From contig NZ_LAQL01000003.1 of NCBI RefSeq assembly GCF_001026905.1, forward strand, positions 456,603 to 520,602: a stretch of 64,000 bases of DNA, given 5' to 3'. Of this stretch, positions 18,571 to 29,200 are shown piece after piece; the stretch's first letter is position 1; each line of letters begins with the position of its first letter. Both the position numbers and the translations under genes were made by a program. Source of the DNA: Kiloniella spongiae. GTDB taxonomy: Bacteria; Pseudomonadota; Alphaproteobacteria; Kiloniellales; Kiloniellaceae. Under the pieces are notes generated by a model. It had not been told where the DNA came from. It did no database searches and saw only the letters and a list, made by a program, of their open reading frames with translations.

Positions 18571-18638
18571 CTAATATCATTTTGGGGCTAATATCATTTT
18601 GAGGCTAATATTATTTTTGAGCTAATATGATTTTGAGG
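18571..18638. repeat. Four tandem 17-bp repeats (iteron-like)
   Basis: Units at 18571-18587, 18588-18604, 18605-18621 and 18622-18638 share the consensus CTAATATCATTTTGAGG with one to three changes each. They run without spacers into the promoter region of the VOC gene. The 17-base period could present a regulator site repeatedly, or the array could be a slippage-derived repeat with no function. Confidence 0.8.
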
Positions 18639-18724
18639 AAAGAGGCTTTGAAGAGTGCAGTCATAGCATCATATAATCGATGATGCAATTATCGGCGTGA
18701 TGAAAGTTTAGTTACATACTATCG

Positions 18725-18763
18725 TTATGTTTTACCTTAATATTTTACCCTAATATTTTACCC
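18725..18763. repeat. Three tandem 13-bp repeats overlapping a stop codon
   Basis: On the minus strand, GGGTAAAATATTA occurs twice exactly (18751-18763, 18738-18750) and once with changes (AGGTAAAACATAA, 18725-18737). The first unit contains the stop codon of the REC-GGDEF-EAL gene, so extra units extend its 3' end. Confidence 0.75.
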
Positions 18764-20464
18764 GGTCATTCGTTGGGTGTGCCATGCAATAAACTGATCA
18801 GCAGGGACGGGACGGCTAATATAATAACCCTGAGCAGAATGGGCTCCTTGGCGCTTTAGAAAATGTAGGTGGTCTTCTGTTTCAACACCTTCGCCAACGA
18901 CATGAAGATCCAGTGCTTTGCCAAGAGAAATAACTGCGGTTGCAATACCGGCATGTTCAGGATCTTCCATAATATTGGCAATAAAAGAGCGATCAATTTT
19001 CAGAACATCAAAGGGAAGCTGCTTTAAATAAGTTAGCGATGAATAGCCTGTGCCAAAATCATCTAAAGCAAACGTAAAGCCCATGCTTTTTAGTTCATTC
19101 ATCTTGGATGCTGTTTCTTCTATATCGGCCAACATGGCGCTTTCGGTCAGTTCCAGTTCAAGTCTGTCTGGGCTGATGTTGGTATCTTTGATGATCTGTT
19201 CTATGGTTTCTACAAAATTTGGTGCATGGAATTGCTTGGCACTTATATTGACAGAAATTCGGGGAATTTTCGGGAAACTATGGAGTTGTTCGCAAGCAGT
19301 CCTAAAGATAAGAGCACCGAGGGGGTGGATCAATCCGCTTTGTTCTGCTGACGGAATAAAATCAAGTGGCGAGATTAGGCCTTTTTCTGGATGTATCCAT
19401 CTGACAAGCGCTTCTGCCCCCAAGACATTCCCTGAATTAACACAAACTTGAGGTTGGTAATAAAGTTCAAACTGTTTTTTTGGTATAGCTTGGCGCAGGT
19501 CATTTTCTAAAGCCAACTTATATTTTACTGTCTTTTCCATTTCGTCCTGGAAAAACTTTATAGTATTACGTCCAGCTGCTTTTGCTTCATACATTGCTGT
19601 GTCGGCATGTTTTAATACGGTATCTGCGCAGGTGGTATTTTTCCCTGAAAACAGAGAAGCCCCAATAGAAAGACCGATATGTAACAGGTGGTCCCCCAAT
19701 TTAAATGGTAGGCTTAGTGTATGAATGATTTCGTCAGCGATCTGCTGTGCTTTTAAAGCAGCATCTTCTTTCTTTTTCGAAATTTCCGGCAGAAGAATAA
19801 TAAATTCATCGCCGCCGGGGCGTGCCACAGATGCAGTCTCTTTTAAGATACTGCTGAGGCGTTTCGATACTTCTATAAGTAAATTATCACCGACAGAGTG
19901 TCCCAAGGAGTCATTGATAATCTTAAAACTGTCCAAATCGAGAAAAAGTAAAGCACTGTGGCGTTGATGTCTTGAGAACCTGATCAAGGTACGTTCAAGT
20001 CGATCAATTAATAGATTTTTATTTGGTAAGCCAGTAAGAGCATCGTGATAGGCTAGATACTGAATATGCTCTTCGGCTTTTTTATGCTTGAGAGAATATC
20101 GGATAGCCATTTCGATGGAATAGGGCGTTAGTTCTTGTTTTAAAAGAAAGTCTTGAGCACCTGATTCCATAGCCTTTAGATCGGCTTCGCGATTGTTTTC
20201 GTCAGAAAGAAAAATTATAGGAACCATAATTTTGAGCTCATTAATCACATGATTAACAAACTCTATACCGTCCTTACCCGTTGATTTGTAATCCAACAGA
20301 ACAAGATCGTAATTTTCCAATTTTATCTTTTCAACACCTGTAATAAGGCTGGTGACTTTGTCATAACGGTGATTGTCATGGAAAGCCTGTTTCAGGCAAC
20401 TTTTAACCAGAAGGTTTTGTTCCTGCTCGTCTTCTAGGAGCAATATATTGAGCTGCTCTTCCAT
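18758..20464 (-). CDS. Response regulator with GGDEF and EAL domains
   Basis: About 568 residues: a receiver domain (about 5-125, LLEDEQEQN and VLLDYKSTGKDG with the phospho-acceptor Asp), GGDEF (about 135-300, with an intact RPGGDEFIILLPE site) and EAL (about 310-565, GAEALVRW, with ELTESAMLAD and DDFGTGYSSLTYLKQLPFDVLKIDRSF). The motifs for making and breaking cyclic di-GMP both look complete, so the net activity cannot be predicted. The frame starts with a TTG at 20482, but an AGGAAG site lies 6 bases before the ATG at 20462-20464. It follows a sensor kinase gene by 79 bases on the same strand and is the likely target of that kinase. Confidence 0.9.
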   Translation of the reverse strand: MEEQLNILLLEDEQEQNLLVKSCLKQAFHDNHRYDKVTSLITGVEKIKLENYDLVLLDYKSTGKDGIEFVNHVINELKIMVPIIFLSDENNREADLKAMESGAQDFLLKQELTPYSIEMAIRYSLKHKKAEEHIQYLAYHDALTGLPNKNLLIDRLERTLIRFSRHQRHSALLFLDLDSFKIINDSLGHSVGDNLLIEVSKRLSSILKETASVARPGGDEFIILLPEISKKKEDAALKAQQIADEIIHTLSLPFKLGDHLLHIGLSIGASLFSGKNTTCADTVLKHADTAMYEAKAAGRNTIKFFQDEMEKTVKYKLALENDLRQAIPKKQFELYYQPQVCVNSGNVLGAEALVRWIHPEKGLISPLDFIPSAEQSGLIHPLGALIFRTACEQLHSFPKIPRISVNISAKQFHAPNFVETIEQIIKDTNISPDRLELELTESAMLADIEETASKMNELKSMGFTFALDDFGTGYSSLTYLKQLPFDVLKIDRSFIANIMEDPEHAGIATAVISLGKALDLHVVGEGVETEDHLHFLKRQGAHSAQGYYISRPVPADQFIAWHTQRMTG

Positions 20465-20543
20465 ATTGAACTTCCTGTGCAATTAATTATTATAAAACAA
20501 TCGGTTCCAGTTAGAAGTATTATCTAGTTTATTGCTTGTCCGT

Positions 20544-22790
20544 TTATGTAGGGGCCTTTTTCTTCGAAGAATGTATTGTTCTGGACGGAGGAAATAATAG
20601 GGTGACCTTTGTTCCGACATCTATTGTGCTGTCAACTTTGAGATTGCCGCCAAAAAGCTTCATAAAACTATGACACAAGAAGAGACCCAGTCCTGTTCCT
20701 TCATGCTTTCGGGGATGCAAACGGCTTGTTTGTTCGAAAGCTTGCATCGCACATTCCAGATCCTGCTCAGACATTCCCATTCCTGTATCCTCGACTGTAA
20801 TAACAAGGCCGTTATCTTTCTCTGTTGTTGCCTGTACAAGAATAGTTCCTTCTTCAGGCGAGTATTTGATTGCATTGGATATAAGGTTGTTCAAGATTTG
20901 TATTATTGCCCGTTTATCGCCGTTCAAATTGGGGAGTTCGGGTGGTACCTCCATCTTGAGATCCTGTTGGGAACTTTCGGCCATTAGCTCCAACTGCTTA
21001 AATGATATCGCGATGAGTTCTTTTATTTCTAAAGGCTCTTCAGCGAGTTCATATTTGCCTGCTTCTATCTTTGAAAGGTCAAGAATATCATTAATCAGGC
21101 TGATCAACAGGGTTCCGCTATTATGGATGTCGCGGACATATTCTTCATACCTAGGATGTCCTAGTTTCCCAAACGTTCTGTTAAGCATGATGTCGCTAAA
21201 ACCAATGATGGCAGTAAGTGGAGTTCTGAGGTCATGGCTCATATTTGCTAGGAAATCGGATTTTGATTTATTGGCGCGTTCTGCCTCGTCGCGCGCTTTT
21301 TTTAATTCGTGTTCTGCTTTCTTGCGTTTGGTAATATCTGATGCTGATCCTCTATGGCCTTTGTACCTGCCTGAGTCGTCATAAAGAGGGATACCATTAA
21401 TCAGAGCGTGATAAATTTTACCATTTTCTCCTCGGTATTTGTAATGAAAATCTTTGATCTCTTCGCGATCATCAATCGCTTGTTGATATAGATACCAATC
21501 TTCAGATGTCATGGTATCGCCAGCCAGCTCTTGCCGGGTCATTCCCTGTATGTCAGTGAATTTTCGACCCCGGTAACCCAGTTTCTTTCTCGCTGATTCC
21601 CAAACAATTTGGCCTTTGTCATCAGTTTCCCAAAGCCAATCAGATGCGGTTGAGGCAAATTCCTTAAATCTTTCCTCGCTTGTTCTTAGGCGGCGTTCAA
21701 TTTTCTCCAGTTCGTTGACCATTGAATTAAAAGAGTGGACGAGATCATTGGCTTCTCTGAGAACGAATGTGTGAAATGAAGGTACTCTTGCGTTTAACTT
21801 GCCAGAGGCAACATCCCCTGCAACATGAACAACTGCTTGCATTGGTCGAGAGAGGTAACGTGCTAAAAGCCAACTAACGATGGCCGCAGCCAAAACACCG
21901 AGAAATGTAATAATAATAACTGCTGTCCTTACGCCATTGGCGCGTTCTTCCAGCTCTGATAAAGGTTGAGGGATCATGACACCCCAACCAATTTTGGGCA
22001 AAGACGTGAAGCCCGCGATCATATCTGCTTGCATTGCTGGTGAATAAAAGGTTGTGACACCTGTTTGGGCTGCCATCATAAGGGAAACGGGTTTGATATT
22101 GGAAATATCTTTTATTTCGTTTTGCCATAGAGAATTGGGATGAGAAAGAACCTGTCCTTTATGATCCACAATCGCAGCATGACCAAGATCGCCGAAAGAG
22201 ATTTTCTTTCCAATATCAACAATATAATCAGTATCAAGTCCACCGATAACCAAAGAACCGTTGAGGTCAGATTTTATTAGATAAATTGTTGGTTTTCCTT
22301 GGGAATTGTGAAAGGCGGGGGAAAAGAAAACATGATCAGGTAAGAGCCTGGCACGTTCAATGTCAAGTGATAGCTTGGCCAGCATTTCTTGGGAAAGATG
22401 ACCATTGTTTTTGATAGTGGTTTTCCCTTGCTTGTCTGTATTGATACTGAATACACGCCCTGTTTTATAAGTTATGCAAATATGGTTGAAATTAACGATC
22501 TTCATTAGATCACTAATTTGTTCGACGGACTCTTTTGTCTGAAGGTATTGGGCGGAAACCCGGAAAATTTGCTCGGCATCCTGAGCGTAACGATCTAATG
22601 CGCCCGTCAGGTTTTTTGCTAATAGTAAATGTTTGTCTTCTGTTGCCGAGTATTCATTTTCGATGGCAGTTTTTTGCACCCATACTGCTAGGAAGAAGAC
22701 AGGTATGATTGAGATAAGAGTAAACCCTACAAAAAGTACGTGATGCAGACGAACTTTCTTTGGACTTATTTTCTTGCCACCTGTGTCCAT
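20544..22790 (-). CDS. Sensor histidine kinase (Cache-HAMP-PAS-HisKA-HATPase)
   Basis: A 748-residue membrane kinase. Helix 1 (about 16-38), a large double-Cache-like periplasmic domain (40-280), helix 2 (about 287-309), HAMP (310-365), a PAS/PAC module (370-490, ending GHRGSASDITKRKKAE), HisKA with H519 (ANMSHDLRTPLTAIIG) and HATPase with NLISNAIKYSPEEG, VEDTGMGM and GTGLGLFLC. It has no receiver domain of its own; the next gene downstream encodes a REC-GGDEF-EAL protein, so this pair probably links an extracellular small-molecule signal to cyclic di-GMP. Confidence 0.92.
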   Translation of the reverse strand: MDTGGKKISPKKVRLHHVLFVGFTLISIIPVFFLAVWVQKTAIENEYSATEDKHLLLAKNLTGALDRYAQDAEQIFRVSAQYLQTKESVEQISDLMKIVNFNHICITYKTGRVFSINTDKQGKTTIKNNGHLSQEMLAKLSLDIERARLLPDHVFFSPAFHNSQGKPTIYLIKSDLNGSLVIGGLDTDYIVDIGKKISFGDLGHAAIVDHKGQVLSHPNSLWQNEIKDISNIKPVSLMMAAQTGVTTFYSPAMQADMIAGFTSLPKIGWGVMIPQPLSELEERANGVRTAVIIITFLGVLAAAIVSWLLARYLSRPMQAVVHVAGDVASGKLNARVPSFHTFVLREANDLVHSFNSMVNELEKIERRLRTSEERFKEFASTASDWLWETDDKGQIVWESARKKLGYRGRKFTDIQGMTRQELAGDTMTSEDWYLYQQAIDDREEIKDFHYKYRGENGKIYHALINGIPLYDDSGRYKGHRGSASDITKRKKAEHELKKARDEAERANKSKSDFLANMSHDLRTPLTAIIGFSDIMLNRTFGKLGHPRYEEYVRDIHNSGTLLISLINDILDLSKIEAGKYELAEEPLEIKELIAISFKQLELMAESSQQDLKMEVPPELPNLNGDKRAIIQILNNLISNAIKYSPEEGTILVQATTEKDNGLVITVEDTGMGMSEQDLECAMQAFEQTSRLHPRKHEGTGLGLFLCHSFMKLFGGNLKVDSTIDVGTKVTLLFPPSRTIHSSKKKAPT

Positions 22791-23020
22791 TAAGGTACCC
22801 CGATTATCCTTTGGGATGGCTGGTCCCTCGCAATGTCGCGATGGTATGAGTATAGTAGCCTCAAATATTACAATCTAGGGATTTCTAATTCATTAATGCG
22901 CAACCCATGATGATTGATTTGGTGTTGTTTCATTAACATCCTATAAATAGCGATAAGATAAGATGGTTTTCTGTTTAGGGTGGTATGGGTAATTATTTTA
23001 ATTAATACAAGGCGTTATTA

Positions 23021-24277
23021 ATGTCCCTTAAAGGTTTAAGTGCTTTCAAGGAAACTTTACCAAAAAAGCTATTCTTCATTGGATTTTGTTGTTTAATTGC
23101 TCTTACAACGAAGCCAACGATCTCTCAAGAAACGTCTAATGACATCAAATTACAGGCGAAAAACGAACTGATTTTTGGTATGTCGACCGCCTTATCTGGC
23201 CCCGCTGCTGAACTTGGTAAAAATATGCGTCTTGGTATACAAATTCGCCTGGAACGCGAAAATATCGCAGGAGGAATTGCGGGGCGCAAAATCAGATTGA
23301 TTGCCTGGGATGATGGGTATGAGCCAGAGCGCACAATTCCGAACATGCGAGACCTTATTAATCAGGAAGACGTTTTGGCTGTTATTGGAAATGTAGGCAC
23401 CCCGACAGCTATATCAGCTATTCCGATTGTGAATGAAGAAAAAACGCTTCTCTTTGCTCCCTACACTGGGGCTGGTGTTTTAAGAAAAAATCCCCCGGAT
23501 CGCTATGTTATCAACTATCGTGCAAGCTATGCAGAAGAAACGTCTGCGATGGTAAATGCCTTGATTAAGGAAGGCGGATTGAAACCAGATGAAATTGCTT
23601 TTTTTACGCAACGAGACAGCTATGGTGATGCTGGATATATCGGTGGTATCACTGCTTTGAAAAAGCATGGTTTAAAATTGGAAACGGATATTGTCCATAG
23701 CCGATACGAAAGGAACACACTGGTTGTTGAGAGTGCGCTGGCGGATATTTTGTTGGCTGATCCCCTACCAAAAGCGATTATCATTGTTGGAGCTTATGCC
23801 CCGTCAGCCAAATTCATGAAACTCGCCCGCAGTGCAGGGTTGAATAGCCTTTTCCTGAATGTGTCGTTTGTGGGGAGTGCCCCACTGGCCAAAGAGCTCG
23901 GCAGTGAAATGAAAAGGGTAATTGTTACTCAGGTTGTACCTTATCCCGAAGATCTGTCCGTCCCAATTGTGCGTGCTTATCACGATGATATGAAAAACTA
24001 CGGCAGTGGTCGAAAAACATCTTTTGGTAGTTTAGAGGGATACATTGCCATGGAGATATTGATCAAGGCGATGCATGATGTTGACGGTCAACCTGGTCGG
24101 GAAAGTATTATTGATGCGCTTGAAAATTTGAGGGAATTTGAAATTGGGTTGGGGCACAAGCTTTTTTATGATCGGAAAAACCATCAGGCAAGCCATAAGG
24201 TTTGGTCAACCATTTTAAGGCAGGGTGAATTCGTTCCCTTTGATTGGAAAAACATCCCATCATTATTGGTTCCCTGA
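23021..24277 (+). CDS. Leu/Ile/Val-type periplasmic binding protein, kinase partner
   Basis: A 418-residue periplasmic binding protein (Peripla_BP_6 family) with a signal region (about 15-36). Mature-domain landmarks are LIFGMSTALSGPAAELGKNMRLGIQIRLERE, RKIRLIAWDDGYEPERTIPNMRDLI, VLAVIGNVGTPTA and VWSTILRQGEFVPF. Such proteins normally feed branched-chain amino acid or amide importers, yet no permease or ATPase genes are present. A sensor kinase gene starts 9 bases downstream, as for the other pair at 13.1-16.1 kb, so it probably acts as the sensory subunit of that kinase. Confidence 0.88.
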   Translation: MSLKGLSAFKETLPKKLFFIGFCCLIALTTKPTISQETSNDIKLQAKNELIFGMSTALSGPAAELGKNMRLGIQIRLERENIAGGIAGRKIRLIAWDDGYEPERTIPNMRDLINQEDVLAVIGNVGTPTAISAIPIVNEEKTLLFAPYTGAGVLRKNPPDRYVINYRASYAEETSAMVNALIKEGGLKPDEIAFFTQRDSYGDAGYIGGITALKKHGLKLETDIVHSRYERNTLVVESALADILLADPLPKAIIIVGAYAPSAKFMKLARSAGLNSLFLNVSFVGSAPLAKELGSEMKRVIVTQVVPYPEDLSVPIVRAYHDDMKNYGSGRKTSFGSLEGYIAMEILIKAMHDVDGQPGRESIIDALENLREFEIGLGHKLFYDRKNHQASHKVWSTILRQGEFVPFDWKNIPSLLVP

Positions 24278-24286
24278 GGCGTATTA

Positions 24287-26182
24287 ATGACCGAAGATAG
24301 TCATGTAAAAAGAATAAAACGAATGCTGTGGGCATTGATTGGCCTGAGCATTGTTATTCCGCTTGTGGTTAATCTTTTCCTGGGATGGGGCGTTGTTAAT
24401 CAACAAGAACAAAAGGGGTCATTAATAGAGCGGGAAAAGATTTTTAACGAAGATGTTTTGAATATTAATGAGAAAATTAGAACTGGTATATTCGAAATAG
24501 AACGTTTGCTGGAAACTTCTGAACGGACAAAACCTATTGAAGGTATCAAGGCTATAAGAGGGTTAGAAGGTGCTATCAATGGATTGTCTGTGAATAATAA
24601 TACGCAACTCCAACAACTTAAAAATTCTCTTAAAGAACAATCAAAACAGCTTCTGGGAGTTCTGTTTAAATCAGCGGACTGGCGTGGACGGAACGATCGG
24701 ATTTTTGAAAATATTAGCCGTGATGTAACTCTTAATGATGTTCGCGGACACCTAACAAAGATCCAGGTACTCATTAATGCCGTTATCGGGAAACTACGGT
24801 TGGATATGGTACTTTCGCTGAAAGAATATGAAGAACGGGAAAAGAGCGGAATCTCAAAACAGGCTGTTGATAAGATTATTAGCGAGCACAAGGATTTATT
24901 AAGCAGAAATGTTGGCAACCTTTTAACTGAGCTGGCGGATTTACAGCGGTTGGTAGAGGTTCTGTCCGGAGAGAAAGATTACGACCGTTTGTCGGATATA
25001 AAAGACAATCGTCTAAGGCCAAGTTTTGAACGTCTTGAAAGAGCTGTGCGTTCTATTAACCTTGGTACTAATGTAAATAATGACTTAGATAATGAATTGT
25101 TAGGACTAAAAGCAAAGCTCCTTGGAGCAGAGTATATTGGCAAAATCACACCAAAAAAAGATGTTGATGTCAGCCTTTATTCTGTTATGCAGGATTACTT
25201 GGGCTTACAGGTTCGGAACAAAGAGCTCCAAGATGAGTTAGATAGCATTCTCGTTACGTTGGATCAGGACTGGGTATCTTTTGTCAACATAACACGCAAT
25301 ATACATGAGCTCTCTGTTGTGAAATCCAATGAAAATTTATCCCGGACTTGGATTACCGTTTCGATGATCAGTTTATGGGGCGGTTTGATTTTCCTTGTGG
25401 TGATCTGGTTGATATTCAAAGCCGTTTCAAAACAGGTTGAGACACTTAGTAACCTGAGACGCCAAGCAGAAGCAGCCAGTCAATCCAAAGATAATTTTCT
25501 GGCGTCCATGAGCCATGAGTTGCGGACTCCTTTAAATGCAATAATCGGTTTTTCCGAGATTATGAAAATGCAGGCTTTTGGTCCACTGGGAAATGACAAA
25601 TATATTGAGTATTGTCAGGATATTAAGAGGTCCGGTGCCCATCTATTGGACATAATTAATGACATTTTGGACGTTTCTGCGATTGAGGCTGGGTCTTTCA
25701 AGGTAAATGAGGGAGAGTTTATTTTTGAAACGGCCCTGAACGAAGCTGTGTTGATGGTCAAACTGCAGGCAGAGGAAGAGAACGTCAAGCTTTGTAATGA
25801 TGTTCAACACCAACGATTGGTGCTTTTTGCCGACGAGAGGCTGGTCAGGCAAATTATTATGAATTTGCTGGTTAATGCCGTGAAATTCACCCCCAAAGGT
25901 GGCACGATCTGTATCCGGGATAACTTTGAGAAAAATGGTGATTATCACCTTGTTATAGTTGACACTGGTATTGGTATGGATGAAGAGGGGGTTGAAACTG
26001 CGTTGACCCCGTTTGGTATGGTCAGAAGTGCTTATGACGATAACACAAAAGGGACCGGTCTTGGATTACCATTGGCCAAACGGATGATGGAAATTCACAA
26101 TGGAACAATTGAAATAAAATCAGAACCCGGACAAGGAACTGAGGTCATGCTGATCTTTCCTTCTGAAAGAGTGCGCGGTTAA
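24287..26182 (+). CDS. Sensor histidine kinase paired with the upstream binding protein
   Basis: A 631-residue kinase with membrane helix 1 (about 13-36), a long, mostly helical periplasmic region (40-350) that has no Cache or PAS look, helix 2 (about 355-378), HisKA with H410 (ASMSHELRTPLNAIIGFSE) and HATPase with NLLVNAVKFTPKGG, VDTGIGMD and GTGLGLPLAKRM. The helical sensor region fits a receptor that contacts a liganded binding protein, as in TorS-like systems. There is no HAMP-like linker that I can recognise and no receiver domain. It is convergent with the topoisomerase fusion gene (35-base gap). Confidence 0.9.
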   Translation: MTEDSHVKRIKRMLWALIGLSIVIPLVVNLFLGWGVVNQQEQKGSLIEREKIFNEDVLNINEKIRTGIFEIERLLETSERTKPIEGIKAIRGLEGAINGLSVNNNTQLQQLKNSLKEQSKQLLGVLFKSADWRGRNDRIFENISRDVTLNDVRGHLTKIQVLINAVIGKLRLDMVLSLKEYEEREKSGISKQAVDKIISEHKDLLSRNVGNLLTELADLQRLVEVLSGEKDYDRLSDIKDNRLRPSFERLERAVRSINLGTNVNNDLDNELLGLKAKLLGAEYIGKITPKKDVDVSLYSVMQDYLGLQVRNKELQDELDSILVTLDQDWVSFVNITRNIHELSVVKSNENLSRTWITVSMISLWGGLIFLVVIWLIFKAVSKQVETLSNLRRQAEAASQSKDNFLASMSHELRTPLNAIIGFSEIMKMQAFGPLGNDKYIEYCQDIKRSGAHLLDIINDILDVSAIEAGSFKVNEGEFIFETALNEAVLMVKLQAEEENVKLCNDVQHQRLVLFADERLVRQIIMNLLVNAVKFTPKGGTICIRDNFEKNGDYHLVIVDTGIGMDEEGVETALTPFGMVRSAYDDNTKGTGLGLPLAKRMMEIHNGTIEIKSEPGQGTEVMLIFPSERVRG

Positions 26183-26217
26183 ATTTTATCCCGTACATAG
26201 TGGGTGCGATTGAGGTT

Positions 26218-29200
26218 TTAACCCGATTGTCCGATCAAAATAACTCGTTCTGAAGCCGTTGATAAACCCTGAAGTAAAGTGCTTCTGAATGCAGTATCTA
26301 GCATTACTTGTGTATGGGAAACAGGGGCCTGCATCGGAAGTATCAGGATTGTTGCCGGGGATTGCTGATTTGGGTTTTTGCTGACAGGAAGCGCGTAGGC
26401 GAGGCTTATGACATCGAGTTCTCCAAACGCAAAGTCATGATTCTTGCCAGCGAATTCGATCGTTATCCGCCCCTCATCCAGATATCCCTTTTCGTCACTG
26501 GTTTGAGGAATATCATCACGGGTGATATCCTTAATAAAACCAATATCACTTGTGGTTAGATCCTTTTCGCAATCACTTTCTTGCAAAATAACTTTATCGC
26601 CAACTTTATATCGAACACCAAACCTCTGTAAGTTGAGACTATGCTGTTGATCGTTCAGCAGATTTTGAAGCTGAAACGTCAGGTTTTGTGGCCCAATCAT
26701 TTGTTTGGCCATGCTTATGACCTGAATATCTTTTATGGGATTGTATTTAAAGCTCTTGGGTAAACGGTTCTTGATAACTTCGACCAGTTTCCGTTGTGTA
26801 TCCTGCTCATTCTCGGCAGGAATAAAATAGAAACTGCCGGGGCTTTGCGTATCAGAGGTGTAGCTGATGTTTTCGCCAATGCTGAGTTTTAATGTGTTCT
26901 GAGCAAGTTTGTTATCTTGAAATTTTGTCGATAACTGATCAAGGACCAGTTCACTGTGATCAACTGTCTCAAGAAGTCTGGTTAGAGGTCTGCCAGTCCC
27001 GGAGAGCAAGCTATCTTGCCGAGTTGAAGTGATGGATAAGTGACTTTTTATCAAGAGCAGGGCTGTGGTCTCTGACAAGGAGTCAAGTACAGCCAGTAGA
27101 GTTGAATGATCCAAGAGATCTGCCTGATCGATAATCAGAAGCTGACAATCCAATGGTTTTCTTGTGTTACGTTTGTAGCTTCTATTCTTTGTATTGTATT
27201 CAAGCAGCTTGGTTACTGAAACTGTGTCTGTATCCAGTGTAGAACTGGCTCCCTTTACCTGAGTAGAAGAAGGAACAGCAATTGTTGTTGATATATTTTT
27301 CGCTGTAACGATCTTGGCAAAGGCTTTGACAATGTCCTCTTTGCCTGTTCCGGGAACGCCTTCCATGACGGTGAGTTTGGTTTTCAACAACTTGGCAACA
27401 GCGCTTTTTTGATATTCCGTTAGATCAATTTTATCGCGGTTGACGACCCAGTCTATTGCTTTTGTCGTATCAATTTCTCCCCAGGGCACAATGCCTTCGC
27501 ACAATGTGCTTAAACGCTTTTTGATTTTTGTATTAGCTTGCCAGTCCTGTTTCAGGATCAAGAATTCTTGAGAGCTTCCTGTCGCATCTTTTTCTTTGTA
27601 GCTATGTATGTGTTTGGCTTCGATTTCTTTCGTCATCGCCAGCTCAAGAATATCGGTCGGGATTTCCAGACGTTTATTCAGCAGTGCCAGAAGATTGTTT
27701 TTTTCCCGAATATCATCAGCCTGAGAAAGCGCGTAATACAACGCGGCACCAGCCCGCTCCAGACAATGCGCTTCCCGTCCAAGTTTGTGGGCTATGCTAT
27801 CAGGAACATCAAAGGGAATAGATTTTGTATTCCGGACGATACAATAGGGATTGTCTTTGAGTTTCGATATTGTGTCTTTTCCGAAAATGTCGAAAAGACG
27901 GTAGGACCGGGCAGGATCAACACTGTGATTGTGCAGGAAAGTAGCAATTTCAGAGAGGATCTTTCTTTCTTCGGACCATTCTTCCAGAAGCTTAACCTTC
28001 CCCTTTGGCAGGGATGTTTCTGTTGCAAGCTTTTCGGGTGTTTCCAAAATCACCTTTAGCGCATCGGGGCCAAAGCTTTCAACCAGTTGCTTTGCGGCCT
28101 TTGCTCCTAGCCCTTTGATCATGCCGTCAGAGAGTTGCTTTTCAAGGTTTTCGAGAATTTTCTCTGGACTTGGTCCTTTCCCGCCGAGGTGCTCGTCCAG
28201 AAATTCACGACAGACGTTAAAATCGGACGTATAGTCCTTGGGAAGCTTTAATCCCTTGTTTTGGGCAACGGACTTTGCCGTTTCTTTCATCTTGTCCGTT
28301 GGCTTGCCTTTACCCGCATTTTTCGGCATTGCCACGCCTGTATTGATTTTAGGTGCAGTGGCTGCATTGGTCTTGAGAATACCGATAAGGCGTTCTGTGT
28401 CATTGCCGATATCGTCCCAAACCTGTCGAGCGGTCTGTTTCCCCTCGAGTACATCATCCAGATTCATTTCCCACATGGCAGTGACGCCGGGATCAACCAG
28501 TTCAGGGGCTGCGGTTTTCAGTGTCTTATAAAGGGTAAGGCCTGCGTCTGTTGGGATAATGTGTTTTCCGCTCTGGGCCAGAAAGTTTTGCAGTTTTAGC
28601 CCTGTGATCACGGCGGCGCGTGTCGCTGGTGTTCCGATGCCTTTGGCTTCTTTCAGACGCTCCTTTAAATCCTTGTTTTCGACAAACCGCCAGGCATTCT
28701 GCATGGCATCAATCAAAGTCCCTTCGTTGTAACGTGGCGGTGCTTTGGTTTTCTTGGTATCTGTTGTGACAGGAGAGAGAACAGCCATGTCTCCGTCCTG
28801 AATGGGCGGAAGTTCACCTGCGTGATCTTCCTTTTTTTCCATGACATCAGTATAGACAGCTTTCCACCCCTGTTCTTTGGGGATGTTACCCGTCACTTTG
28901 AAATCCAGAAGGGTTTCTTTATCTTTCCCAGCCTCTTCATCACGAAGGGTTACAGGAACTTCCATTGAAACGCTGGTTGATTCATAGACGTAATCTGGCA
29001 TCAGGATCGCGAGATAGGAGCTGGCAACGAGATCGAACATACGCTGTTCGTCCTGGGTCAGGCGTGCATAGATGACTTCTACACGGTCCATCGTGTTTTT
29101 GTTGGGAACAATCGCGTGGTGAGATACGCCCTTCAAACCTGCATCAGAAAAGTGGCCGGATTTTCCCTTGCGAACTTCTGGGGATGACAGATCGATCCCC

